DNA from: Megaleporinus macrocephalus
Lineage: Eukaryota; Chordata; Actinopteri; Characiformes; Anostomidae
Direction: 5' to 3'
DNA length: 64,000 nucleotides
Assembly (NCBI GenBank): GCA_021613375.1
Contig: CM038710.1
Coordinates: 25,938,667-26,002,666 of the forward strand
Within the stretch, counting starts at the first letter, position 1. The number at the start of each line of letters is the position of its first letter. The position numbers and the translations under genes are program-made. Below, in pieces: positions 11,105 through 22,474 of this stretch. The notes below the pieces were generated by a model. It was given only the letters and a program-made list of their open reading frames with translations, was not told where the DNA came from and did no database searches.

Positions 11105-12839
11105 GGCTTAATGGTGATGATAGGAACCAAGCATTGTCGTGTTTAGAAACAAAATATAGCCATTTGATCTGCTAGTGAACCACAAGTGAACCTACAAGTT
11201 GGCTAAGTTTTAGTATGTTTTGTTGATGATAATTAAATAGTAGTTAAAATACTAAAAATGTGACTTCTTTATTTATTTTGTCTTATAACCCCCTGGATGT
11301 ACATCTACCCTAAGAATAAACCAAAATTAGCTTTTAGAGACCTTCTGATGTCTGGGTTCTATGAACCACCACTGTGAATAACTTAGTTTCCATCTTAAAC
11401 ATTAAATTATGCAGATATTTTGAAAAATTGAGAAACTTTATAAACCAAACCAAACTTTGGTTAGTATACCTACATCTCTTTGCTAAAACTTTGAGTACAT
11501 TTGGCTATATGTTTATTATGATATAAGAGTTACTTGAAAAAGATTATTTCTCTTTCATACTGATACATAAACCTTTTGCCCAGTAAATAAATCTGGTTAG
11601 TCATTAAAGAGGAACTTCAACAATTGTTCAACAAGTCATTCAGATTGATGTGAAATTGTGACTGTAGTAGGAGAAGCCAACAAATGGGTAGTCCCCCTTT
11701 AATATGATTCAAAAAGAACACAAAATCATTCATATGAAGAGCATTTTGGTGTCCCCAAACATTTAGCGAGCAGCATATTTTTAAGATTGGTATGCTAATG
11801 CTTCTATTGTGTTACTGGAACTCCGGTACAAAAGCGACTCATGTCCCAGTTGGGCCTCCTTTCACGGATAAAAGTTTGAGTTAAATCTAATTGACTTGAA
11901 TATGAGTCAGGTGGAAAGGAAATGTGGACTAGTGCAGTTGTTTTTGTCGGTAAGCACCTTTGACTGCAGTAATAAATGTTTGGACAGGTGGGGCGCTGGA
12001 ACTTAAAAGGTTAGAGCAAATATTAAATGAGGAAAAGGTGCCAAGCTGTGATTTAGCAGAAAAGCCCCAAGGGGCAGCTATGGCCAGCGAGGATGGATAG
12101 GGAGAGAGAATAGGGCTCCTATGAGAACATCCATTTCGCAGCGTTGTTTTTTTTTGTTGTTGTTGTTGTTTTTTTCATTCTCTATAGTATTGGTCTCTTT
12201 TTCCCCCCAAGCACAAACAGCTCAGAGAGAAAACAGTACATTAGGGTAGCCTACTGCCTACCACCTGCTTCAGACAGTATTGATTCTCATTGATTAACAT
12301 TATTTACTAGGATCGATGGATCAGTAAGGCAGTTATGAGTGCCACTTACATGAACCTTGTGTTTTTGTTGATTGCAATGATTTTGGAAGTTATGAGAAAA
12401 CCTGCATTCCTCTTTCACTTTTGTTTCTGTTTGGCTGGTGAAGTAAAGGGAGCTATTGATTTTCTTTGAGTGACCAATCTATTTAGAGCCCAACAACTCA
12501 TTAGGCCCCTTAGAACAACAACATAGACTAATAACTGCTTTAACCTCCGTGTATGTGCTGGTGGTAGTGATGTGGGGCAGTGTGTGTTGTAAGCTGCTGA
12601 TTGGAGGTAGGGTTGGATCCAAAATTGAATGTTATCCAGGCTGTTCACATAACGTATTGTAAAACAGTCATGAATGAATGGATTTATAATTAATAAATAC
12701 AGGACACAACAACAAATGCCAAGTACTAAATAAAATAATAGTAATAATTTTCCAAGGATATCTAAAATGGTAACAGAAGCTGCTCTAATATAACATATAA
12801 CCTTTAACTTGTATAAGCTTTAATAGTCATTGTAAGAAG
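11105..12839. other. AT-rich noncoding sequence
   Basis: No gene is seen. A T-rich patch with TTG repeats lies at 12145-12177. The frame at 12415-12648 on the minus strand has no domain features. Confidence 0.45.
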
Positions 12840-12895
12840 ATTTTATTTTGTTATTTTGAGGAGTTTCTATTGGTCTATTCATTGCGAAAGTATGA
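12840..12895 (+). mobile_element. MITE-A fragment (left/central part)
   Basis: TTTTGAGGAGTTTCTATTGG then TCTATTCATTGCGAAAGT matches the centre of the complete MITE-A copy at 34811-35044 (TTTTGGAGCACTTCTATTGG, then TCCATTCATCATGAAACT). It is directly followed by a SINE tail, so the SINE may have inserted into this MITE. Confidence 0.6.
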
Positions 12896-12897
12896 CA

Positions 12898-13096
12898 TAA
12901 TTACATTCACAGCATTTGGCAAACGCTGTTATCCAGGGCGACTTACAGTTTACATGTAAACAGGCAGGTGAAGGTAGTGTTAGAAGTCTTGCCCAAAGCT
13001 CTTATTGATATAATGTAGGTGGGTTTCCTGGATGGGGAGTTGAACTCCAGTCTAAAGCATGGAGGCCAGTAGAGTAACATTACACTATACCAACCA
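12898..13096 (-). mobile_element. tRNA-derived SINE
   Basis: On the minus strand a tRNA-like head includes an A-box-like GGTATAGTGTAATGTT and a B box GAGTTCAACTCC (13036-13048). The body ends in a tail equivalent to AAGTCGCCCTGGATAACAGC, then GTTTGCCAAATGC. That tail is the widespread teleost 'GTAAGTCGCTTTGGATAAAA' 3' end shared by SINEs and partner LINEs. No target duplication found. It is a decayed copy, not a functional tRNA. Confidence 0.72.
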
Positions 13097-14685
13097 CATG
13101 TAAAAGACAGCGGTACTCAAAATATGCATTAAAAAATACAGAATTAAAGGCTTTAAATAAATAAACAAGCATTTTGCTGCAAAGAGTTTACATTATTTTT
13201 TACTTAAGTATCACAATGAGTTTTGACCATACACCATTTGTGACCATAGAAAATTCCGACTTCCAGATACAGATATATAAAATTTGGAATATGTTTCAGT
13301 TATTCAACTTTATGAATACTTTATTAACTTTATGATACATGTACAGATACAGAAACTGGTTTTGCATCTCCTGATAACCCTAATAGTGAGGGGTCCCCCC
13401 CCAGATCAAGCTGTTGCTACATGCCACGACTCTGATGAATGAAACAGCTCGAGTTCACTCAGACTCTCACTGAATAAAACATGACTGGGCCGTGTGCGTC
13501 CTCCAGGGATAATATAATGTCTGTCCCAGCACACTTCCTTCCCTTCCTCTACGCAAGTGACTCACAGTTCAGGTACTCATGTTTGAAGCCTTGAAGTCTT
13601 AACCAGGGGATCTGAAAGAGGGCCTGGCTGCATGCTCCTGCAGCTAGTTTCAGAGACGTGCCGGTGGGGGGTGAAGCAACGCTCAGGTGAGGTGACATTA
13701 TTCCGCTGGGGAATGCAGATGAGACAAGATTCTCGCCGCCTGACTGCAGAGAGGGTTTTTGGAATGAGCGCTACAGTAAAACGCTCAAGTAATTGCCTTG
13801 CTGTTTTAGACTTATCAAAAAAACAATATAGAGGCTGATTGCGCTTGTGGAAAAAGCCGGAGAAAGGCCGAGTAGGTGGTTGATATTATCTCAGGTTTGA
13901 AAGTCTCGCAAATTCTTTTAACAAATCACACTGTAGAAAGCACAGAGTTTAGAAAACAAATGCAGTGCAGTAGCTTCAGATGTGGTCTGTAGTTTAGGTG
14001 TCTAAATCTGCCATAAAGCAGTAGAGAATAACAGAGATATTCTTCTGCACGTCGGAGAGCAATGTAGCTGTTGGAAAAGAGCTTCCTCTGCGGACACGGC
14101 AGTGCATCACGTAATTTATTCAGCTTCATAGATGAACTGCACAGATCCATAACTTAATCCAGTCCAATTATTCGTTTAATAGTCTGCTAATGTTAAAACC
14201 TGCCAGTCAAATGGTCACATTCACATTGAAATTGATATACTCTCACAGCTGGTGGCAAGCTATCCAGAATGGCCTTTATATAATGCATTAGCATGTGTTG
14301 ATAGACTAATCCCTCCAGAAATATTGCAAAAACAGCTGAATGCTAGGGAGAAATATAGCAACCCTAGCTAGTAATCGGAGGCTTTAACATCCCGACAGTA
14401 AGGATGCAGCTAACAAGCAGATTAGAAAATGTGCTATCCAACATTTACCAAGATTTTGTAAAACTATGTTTCAGATATTTGATTTGTGTTCAGGAAAACC
14501 TTTATATATTATTTGTTCAATGCATTTTAAACAGTATGTATAATGTATAGGGGGTTTTGTCAATGTCATACATGTTTTTACACATAGTCCTGGCTATAAA
14601 TCAGAAACCACCCTTTTATTTATTTATTTTATTTTCACTCAACAGCCATTAAGGTATTCATTTTTAACCTGCAGGAAAATAAGTC
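13097..14685. other. noncoding sequence
   Basis: No gene seen. The first 35 bases may be the displaced right part of the MITE-A copy interrupted by the SINE, but the match is weak. Confidence 0.4.
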
Positions 14686-14689
14686 ATCA

Positions 14690-14740
14690 ATAGCACAATG
14701 AATGGACCAATAGAAATGCTCCAAAATGAATGAACCTATA
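14690..14740 (-). mobile_element. MITE-A fragment
   Basis: The plus strand reads AATGGACCAATAGAAATGCT, then CCAAAATG. This is the reverse complement of the MITE-A core CATTTTGGAGC, ATTTCTATTGGTCCATT. The neighbouring ATTCTTTATTTCTAATATAG (minus strand) also aligns to the MITE-A left part. Confidence 0.6.
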
Positions 14741-16059
14741 TTAGAAATAAAGAATATTTCAGATCACTTCATTGTAGGGTGCTGTTCATCAGACTACAAG
14801 ATACCTAAGCTTTGTGTGACAACTAACAAAACCCAGCATAAATGTTTATAATAGCTTATTCCAGTAGACACCATCTGCCTTAAAGGCTACTTTAGCTAAC
14901 CTGTGTAAAAAATGGCTAATATAACCTGTACAGTAAAATGACATGTACTGAAATAAACATTTATAAGTAGGATTGTATCAGTTGTCACTTATGTTGGCTT
15001 CGTGTAGTCATGTGAATAATAAATGTGTTTGCTATTTATTGGAGATATATGCCTAGAAGGAGCTGTTATTCATTTTTAAGAATGAAAGACATTAAAAAGG
15101 CAGTAGTTGACAAAGGAGTGAGCAAACTGAGCATTTTTAGATTTAGTATTATAGTTAGTGTTGGCCGCTTTTGTGTAATTTCCTGTTAAATATCTGTTTC
15201 CTCATTTTGTTTTCCGCAACAAAGAGAAACAACTACGTTGTACACAATAGCCATTTGAACTGGACACTGAATAAGCTAAAGGGGTGGTTCCTTGCTCTTG
15301 TATGGTACTGTAGCTATTTTGGTCTTAGGTTAAGTTACCTGCTTTTATCCATTATAATTACGTCCTTGTGCCAATAGGATGTTATTTGAAGGGAAGTTTT
15401 CATTTGCGCATTTACAGAGCCATAGTCACTGTGAGGCATGGGCATATAGTCCTTTCAAGCACTGGAGCACTGGATATAAATTTATAAAAATATAGTGTAT
15501 TGCAAAAAACTTCTACTGCTGAAAGCATTCAGTCTCAGTCAGCTGGAACATATACAAGACTTGTGTATATTTATTAAAAAAAAATGTAATGTATTGCAAA
15601 AAACTGTTTATATTGCTAAAACCATTCATTCTCAATCAACAGTAACTTTTATATAAGACTTTTAGGATCTTCCGAATTCTGACATTACCACCGGCATGGA
15701 AGAGGCTTCATCTGTCTTTCAGCTTTTGAAGTCTATTTCAACGTATGATATATGACACCACAGATGTGACTGCCATCACTGTGGTCATGAAGAAAGTCAA
15801 TATGTCAGAGTATTGTCTGGAACACCACCTCTGGGAATAAAGCAATTCCTCTCTCCCATCATAATGTGCAGTAGCCTCACATAACCTTTCTCCCATCTTT
15901 ATATCAGCGTTTCTCATCTTCCTCTATTTAGTATTTGTTTACTGGAGAGAAATGATCCCAAAGGACGGCAGGGTTTACCCAGCAGCCAAGTAAAAGATAG
16001 CATTGCCCTCCTTTGTGCGTTTTCCCCTGGAGTAGAAGCTTGGATGTCTGGCCACTGTG
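14741..16059. other. AT-rich noncoding sequence
   Basis: No gene recognised. An internal near-duplication is present: ATTTATAAAAATATAGTGTA, then TTGCAAAAAACT at about 15479-15511 resembles 15570-15606. Confidence 0.4.
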
Positions 16060-16640
16060 TGAACCCTCGGTTATAACATAAAGCCGTTTGCATCAGGGCC
16101 CGGCTAATTCGGTTGATTGGTGAAGATAAGAACTAGTAATGGTGCCGAGTGGTGGAGGGGATGTCTGGTCATTTAAGTGATTGGTGGAGCTCCTTGCTTG
16201 AGTGCACAGTTAAAGCAAACGCTATATTGCCATTCGACTGTAGGGCACTAGATTAATCCGGATAATTGTCAGCAAGGCAGATGGTACATTGCGGAGGCCT
16301 CATGGCTTTTATTTGGGAGATTATTATTGGCGCCGAGGTCTCTTATTGCCCGGATCTGACCTGAGCGCTTCCCACTGGTAATTTCTTCATTAGTGAGCAG
16401 TGATTCAGACTCACCCTCACAAATATCTCTAGTTCCTCAGCAGGAGAAGGAAGCCCACTTAAATTGACACAAATATCCTACATCCAGGGTGAGTACACAA
16501 TCCCAGGTGACCCTGTGCTGCATATCTTTTCTATAAAACTTTTGATTAAGCTAATCAAGTCCCTGCGCACCATCCTTTTAGCAGTACGGCTCACTGAAGG
16601 ATTGTAGCCCTGTCCAGGGGCGGGGGATCTCAGTGTACTT
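16060..16640. other. single-copy block with regulatory-like motifs
   Basis: Non-repetitive and GC-balanced within AT-rich surroundings. It contains a perfect E2F-type TTGGCGCC (16327-16334) and several TAAT cores. This is the kind of block that often proves to be a conserved noncoding element, but there is no direct proof here. Confidence 0.3.
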
Positions 16641-18342
16641 GCTTAATCCCAACAGCTATGTCTTTAATCATAACATCATGCAGTCCAGTGGGGCTCAGCC
16701 GCATTTTACCAAAACAGATTGAGGAATACAACCCAGGCAGAGAAAAACTGAACATTTCTGACCTCCCAAGGAGGCAAGGCCTTGAGCCCCCACTGCTCTG
16801 GAGGCCCAGGTTAACGGTAAAAAAATTTCTCACTTCAGGGAAAAGCCAGATCCAACAGCGCGAGGCCATGGTTGCACAGCCTTTCTTCACAGTAGAGGAG
16901 CCAATTTGTTTTCCTCACCAAATGAGGGCTTTTTTTAGGCCCACTTTTTGTGTGGTCACAGAAGTGCAAGCCCTGAGGGCGTGGACAGTGTCCTCTGGAA
17001 ACAAAAGGCGCCCTGAGTGTAGTTCTGCGCCCCGTATGAATCATCATAACAATAGCTTTTTCACATCGACTTGACAACGTGGCATTAGCCACCGTGACTC
17101 AGGCCTGATCCTACGACTGCTTTAATCAGCCACTCAGATTAGCATCAGCGCTTGACCCTGCGCTAATCACGAAGCACCACAGGGGTGCTGCAAACAGGAA
17201 GACAGTGTCATATCCTGACCAGCCACTTCTGCCCCTCACTGTCCAGTACTGCATATCTCCAGCTCCTGCTTTTTAAGAGAGCAGCTCTGTTTAATATTAA
17301 TCCATATTTAATATCCATGAATTGGACATGTATTATTCAGAAGGGACAGTTTTGGTCCACACTGGAGCAATACAAATGAATGATTAGCTACAAAGCTGCA
17401 GTAATAAATCATATAGGCAGAGTCGGTGAGTTTGGCATGTCGCTGTTTCCCTAAATGTCTCGTATTAGTCAGCTTCAAAGGATCTAATACCGTGCAAATT
17501 GCCCCGTGGTATAAACATGGTCCACATAATCTGGTGCAGTTTATCCGGTGGGTGTTTATTTATTTCAGTAAGTTTATATATAAATGGAATGATTTTGCCA
17601 TGAAACAAGACGTATTTTCCAATATTTCCAGCAATATCTTTTGCTACCCATGCTAAAGTCCGAAAATTACAGGTTTCACAGGTTTCAATGGGGCAGAGAA
17701 CTGTATCAAGCTCTGAATTCAAATGGTCGCATACAACTATAAACATAAAACTCAGTCATGTTACTGTTAGCCTAATAGCTAACATTGTTACTTCATTAGC
17801 CATGTCCCTATTGGAGAACAGTGGAAAGCAATGAACTATAGAAGTGCCTACAACATCTCAATGAGTGTGGACCAGTAGTCCTAGACTGGTGATAAAATGA
17901 CGTGTTCTGTTCTTTATCAGCTTGTTGTGTACAGTGTAATATTCCTAATAATACTCCTATGTGATGCGATGGGTAAAACCAATTATGTGAGATAAAACAT
18001 CACTCTAGACCTTCTGGAAGTTCTGAATCAGTCAACTCTAGCTGTACTGCTGCCAGGTATCTCTCAGTTTAAAAATTGCTGAACAGCAGCTCTATGACAA
18101 GACCCTTACTGACACAGTTACTGGTATAAACTAGTATACATAAGGTAAATTCTATGATTTTAAGTTTGTTTCTCAACATGAAACATATGGAATGTCTTAA
18201 TGCAAGTTTCAGATGTCGGTATTTAGTCTTTTTAATCCAAATAAATAGCTTTTTAATATATTCACTTGGTGCTATTAGCATACTGCAATTAGCACTAACA
18301 TACTATTAGAACCTCCATACTTTCATAAGAATTTTAGGAATA

Positions 18343-18343
<1 letters not shown>
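16641..18343. other. noncoding sequence
   Basis: The 138-codon plus-strand frame 16658-17074 has no recognisable domain and is overlapped by open antisense frames. I do not call it a gene. The rest is AT-rich with nothing recognised. Confidence 0.4.
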
Positions 18344-18382
<39 letters not shown>

Positions 18383-18386
18383 TCTA

Positions 18387-18437
<51 letters not shown>
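18344..18437. repeat. (ATT)n trinucleotide microsatellite
   Basis: About 30 ATT units with one short interruption (TTTCTATTG) near 18381-18390. Confidence 0.97.
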
Positions 18438-20742
18438 GCTTTTTTCTAGTACCCAGAGACATTTTTTTTATTTATGGCCCAAACTGAAGCCCAAACTGTA
18501 ACTGTCACTGTTAGATTTACAATATAAAGGAAATACTAGCACGACTGTTGGAGGAAATTGCCCCGCTGCATTAACGGTATATTACAGTTTCAATCTTGCT
18601 GTCTTGTTCTGTGCCTGTGCATATTTTACTTTAGACATTTCACAACAGGACATTTAAAATGTATTAAAACATTGAAAACTGGAAGAAATTTAACTTTAAT
18701 TCCAAAATCTGCCATAATAACAATAGGTCAGTACCATAATTCATTTGAAGCTTTTGAAAAATATATGAGGCTTTTGTGCAGATTAGGCCAGCTAGAGTAT
18801 AGAAGTTCAGTTAGAGGATCAACCTGCAGAGGGAACATCTGTTTATGCTCAAACGTTCAGAGAAATGTACTTTTGTTTGTGTGTGTGATAAATGAGGAGC
18901 AATCTTGTTCATTTTGTAAGCCAGGGTTTACAGATTGCATGCACTGATTAATCTGTGAAGTTTTACTGCACGTTCAGTCACTGTGAATTGTTTAGGCAAA
19001 AATCCATATCCTAAAATAAAATGTTAGAATGAAAGCCCTTCATAGGTTTCCCATGGGCACATACTCTTTATACTACTTTAGGAGCTTATGATGGACATCC
19101 ATCCAATCTTTAAAATAGTGGGTCTGAGTACCTATAACCATAGCATGTCAGGTTCAATTTCAGTTTGTCATTTGAGTGACATGAGCTAGAAATATTTCAT
19201 ACAGGTATAGGACAGATAGAGTTAATTTAGGGACACGGCTCTTATGCTGTCTCTTGTTGTAGATGCAATTCATCATGTAAATTTCACAATAGGTTCTGGA
19301 GCTGAGAAAAAGAGCAGGATGCTGTGTTTTTGGGACAGCATGATTAGCTCTCTTTGTGCTGAATATGCTGCGAAGGTATTGAACTGGGAATCTCTGAGAG
19401 GCCTTTGTGAACTTTCTGAACTCCAGTTCCTCACTACAGTGTATATGCACAGTAATTCATCTAAGGCAGCCATTTGTTGCTCTTTTAATTGCTCTTTTTA
19501 AAATCTGCTGAATGCAGCTTTCTCTATCCTTACAGGTCTTGACCTCTGTCTAAAATACAAAAACTCTCATTTTTACAGTTTAATGCAATTTAGCCACTGG
19601 AGCACACTGTGTGATTGTGTAAGGAGGTAGTTAGGCTACAGTAGCGTAGCGCTCAAACAGTTTTTTGACATTGATGAATGTGAGTCGAAGGAGAAGCTGT
19701 ACTGAATGAATACACCATTAAGGCTGTGCAGTATATAGTCCCCTGATCATTATCAGGGCATCTGCCTTTACAGTTCTGCTATTCAGTGGCAAACTGTTAT
19801 TATTAGTGCTAGGCCTTTAGTTTGGGCTGTAAATATCAAAACACCTGGCTCATTTTTCCGAACTCCTTTATGCAATTGTAGCAGTTTGGCTCAAGAAAAT
19901 GTAAAACTTGTGAAAGTCATTCCATGTTTTATTTGAAGATTGTAATAGACTAATTAACAGACTAATTGTAACAGACTAACTAATGTTTTTTATGTTTTAC
20001 TGTGAAACAGTAAGTAGAGCAGTTGGTTTACATTTCTAACATTTGACTGAAACAAACTGGTTGGGCTAATACTCATATTCACAGTCAGTGATGTGTCTGG
20101 CACAGTTTAAAGTTTAAACCTGCTTGGCATTTCTGCCTGTCATACCTCCCCTGGTGCCTTGGATTTTTTTTCTCAGAGAATTAGATCTACTCATTGGAAA
20201 TCAAAGAGTGTTTAATTCATTAATTAAACAGTTTCACTGTCAGTTCCTTTACAATGTTAAAGGTTAATCTGCTATATTACACTACTACGAATGGAATCGA
20301 CAAAGATACCACATAAATGTAAGTTCAGACTTCTTAAGTTTCTGTTACTGCATAATTTTTACTATTGGGCATTTCAACAATGAAACCCTTTTGTTTCCAA
20401 CAAAAACTTGAATGTAAAAAAATACAGTACATGCAGAGGTTAAATATAACAAACATAATTATTACATTGAAGAATAATAAACTAGGCTACAAATTACAGA
20501 TATATAATTTTTTATTTTACAGAAATCATAAGATCTTAAGACTCTGGGTTCTTACCTGCTTATAACATGGATATGCAAATGACCATCTCACTAATCAATG
20601 TTAAGCATCCTGACCAATCACAGATGTTCTTTATATGTATAGATTAATTAGGCCTTCATAAGATTCAGGTCACAGGTCACATCAAACACATTTACGTGTT
20701 TGTAAAATTAATTATTGTTGAATGTTCAGTGAAAACAGAAAG

Positions 20743-20744
<2 letters not shown>
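18438..20744. other. AT-rich noncoding sequence
   Basis: No gene is recognised. The 129-codon frame at 18558-18947 and overlapping frames at 19160-19501 carry no domain. A short ACAGACTAATT repeat occurs at 19948-19981. Confidence 0.4.

Positions 20745-20814
<70 letters not shown>
20745..20814. repeat. (TA)n microsatellite
   Basis: About 35 uninterrupted TA units. Confidence 0.98.
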
Positions 20815-20817
<3 letters not shown>

Positions 20818-20823
20818 GAAGAA

Positions 20824-21121
20824 TCCATCTGTTATCTTTCACTTTATCCTGCTAGACAGGATCATGGGGGGGCTGGAGCCAATTCCGGCAAATGCATGGT
20901 ACAGTCCAACACATGGCCAACACACACTCATGCACACACACACACACCTATGAGCAATTTAGAGTGACCGATCAACCTAACATGCATGTCTTTGGACTGT
21001 GGGAGGAAACCCACTCAAGCACGAGAAGAACATGCAAACTCCACAAAGAACAACCCAGACCGGGAATCCAACCCAGATCGTCATTGCTGTGTGTGCTAAC
21101 CACTACACCACCGTGCCACCA
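20824..21121 (-). mobile_element. tRNA-derived SINE, near full length (family S1, copy 1)
   Basis: Minus strand: the head GGTGGCACGGTGGTGTAGTG then GTTAGC (A-box region) is followed by a mutated B box (GGGTTGGATTCC instead of GGTTCGATTCC). The body holds the well-known fish words CATGTTCT, GGAGGAAACC (plus strand), GCATGTCTTTGGACTGTGGG and AATTTAGAGTGACCGATCAA. The 3' part contains GGCTGGAGCCAAT. The mutated B box suggests it can no longer drive Pol III. A (CA)n expansion lies inside at 20936-20947. Three more copies and a relative lie in this window. Confidence 0.8.
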
Positions 21122-22018
21122 TAAAATTTAAGACATTAAATAAACCTTTCTAGACCTTTTTTTAGGTCAATGTGTTTAAGATTGTGATTTCTTTACATCC
21201 AGAATGTTCATGACTCCATTAATGAACAAGTAAAAAACTACAGACTTTGACATTTTCACCCAAAACAGTCTACCCTCAGTGTGATGCTGAGCTGAATGTG
21301 TTTTCTCTTTATATTAAACTTTTTATGAAGTGACAGTTATAACAGTTATGAACTTCAGTTCAGTTTACCAGTGGATAAATTGTTCAAATCGTCCACATAC
21401 GTTTTGTGGCCACTGTTTATTACAGTTTCACTAAGTAGCAATATCTATGCAACAAAATATTTTGATGCAGAGTGAATTTTCTTTGCAGTTCTGTTTGCTA
21501 ATCCTTTGATTTTTTGCTTGAATAAACAATCAGCTCGATGTGGGCATAGTGTATCTGGCTAAACTCCTTTTGTAAACTCCCTGTTTTACAATATCACTGT
21601 TTTTTGAACCCTAGAATCATAAAGTTTTACATCAAACGTTACTTAATGTTCTGCAAATACACCCATGTGCTATTCCTGTACAGATGACTTCATCTTGTTC
21701 AGAACGTTAATCGCCATCTCGTTTCTCAGCAGGCTACATTGGCTCGGGTGATTTTACAGCAGGGCTCACTGCCACTGTAAATGCACTTACTCTCCTCTCA
21801 TCCGTGCTTTTGTACATATGTTTTCAGCGAACAGGAAGTTCATTACTTTATTACTTTAAGTCAGTGTGGGGAGCGAGGGGTGGTCCATGTGCACAGGGGA
21901 GCTGTAGAGATTTGTGTGTAATCTGTCAGTTTTACATCACTGCGTAATTAAAGACATCAATCATGTGGTTGGTCTTTGTGTCTGAAGGGCTGTGATTAGT
22001 AGATTGGGTGTTAGAGGT
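21122..22018. other. noncoding sequence
   Basis: No gene or repeat recognised. Confidence 0.45.
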
Positions 22019-22087
22019 GGGGCAAACTGACCAGGGCAAACTGACCAGGGCAAACTGACCAGGGCAAACTGACCAGGGCAAACTGGC
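22019..22087 (+). repeat. 14-bp tandem repeat, about 5 copies
   Basis: The unit GGGCAAACTGACCA repeats almost without change, then breaks down at GGGCAAACTGGCAAAAC. Confidence 0.96.
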
Positions 22088-22374
22088 AAAACGTTCGCTA
22101 TGTAGTGCACGCTATGTTGCTCCACACAGGATTGTGAAATAATAACGCAGCACCAGCATAAATGAGAATACTGAATAAAGAAATGAACTGAGAGTAATCA
22201 TTAAACAGAATTCAGACTAAACAATCTCAAGCTTTCTTGTTAGAAACCTATCAGAGGTTCTACAAAAATCATGTAAATGAGAATTAAGCCCATGGATGGA
22301 TTCAGTTTAGTTCAGCTCACAATGAACCACAACAGGTTAGCGTCCGAATGATTGCGTTCCCTGTAATAGTGTTT

Positions 22375-22378
<4 letters not shown>

Positions 22379-22451
<73 letters not shown>

Positions 22452-22474
22452 GTATATATATATATGTATATATA
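22379..22474. repeat. (TA)n microsatellite with TG interruptions
   Basis: TA alternation is broken by three TATG steps near its right end. It produces a spurious Tyr/Ile-rich frame on the minus strand. Confidence 0.98.

Noticed and set aside
16658..17074. 138-codon open frame on the plus strand
   Set aside because: No recognisable motif, with overlapping open frames on the other strand. Probably chance in a GC-balanced block.
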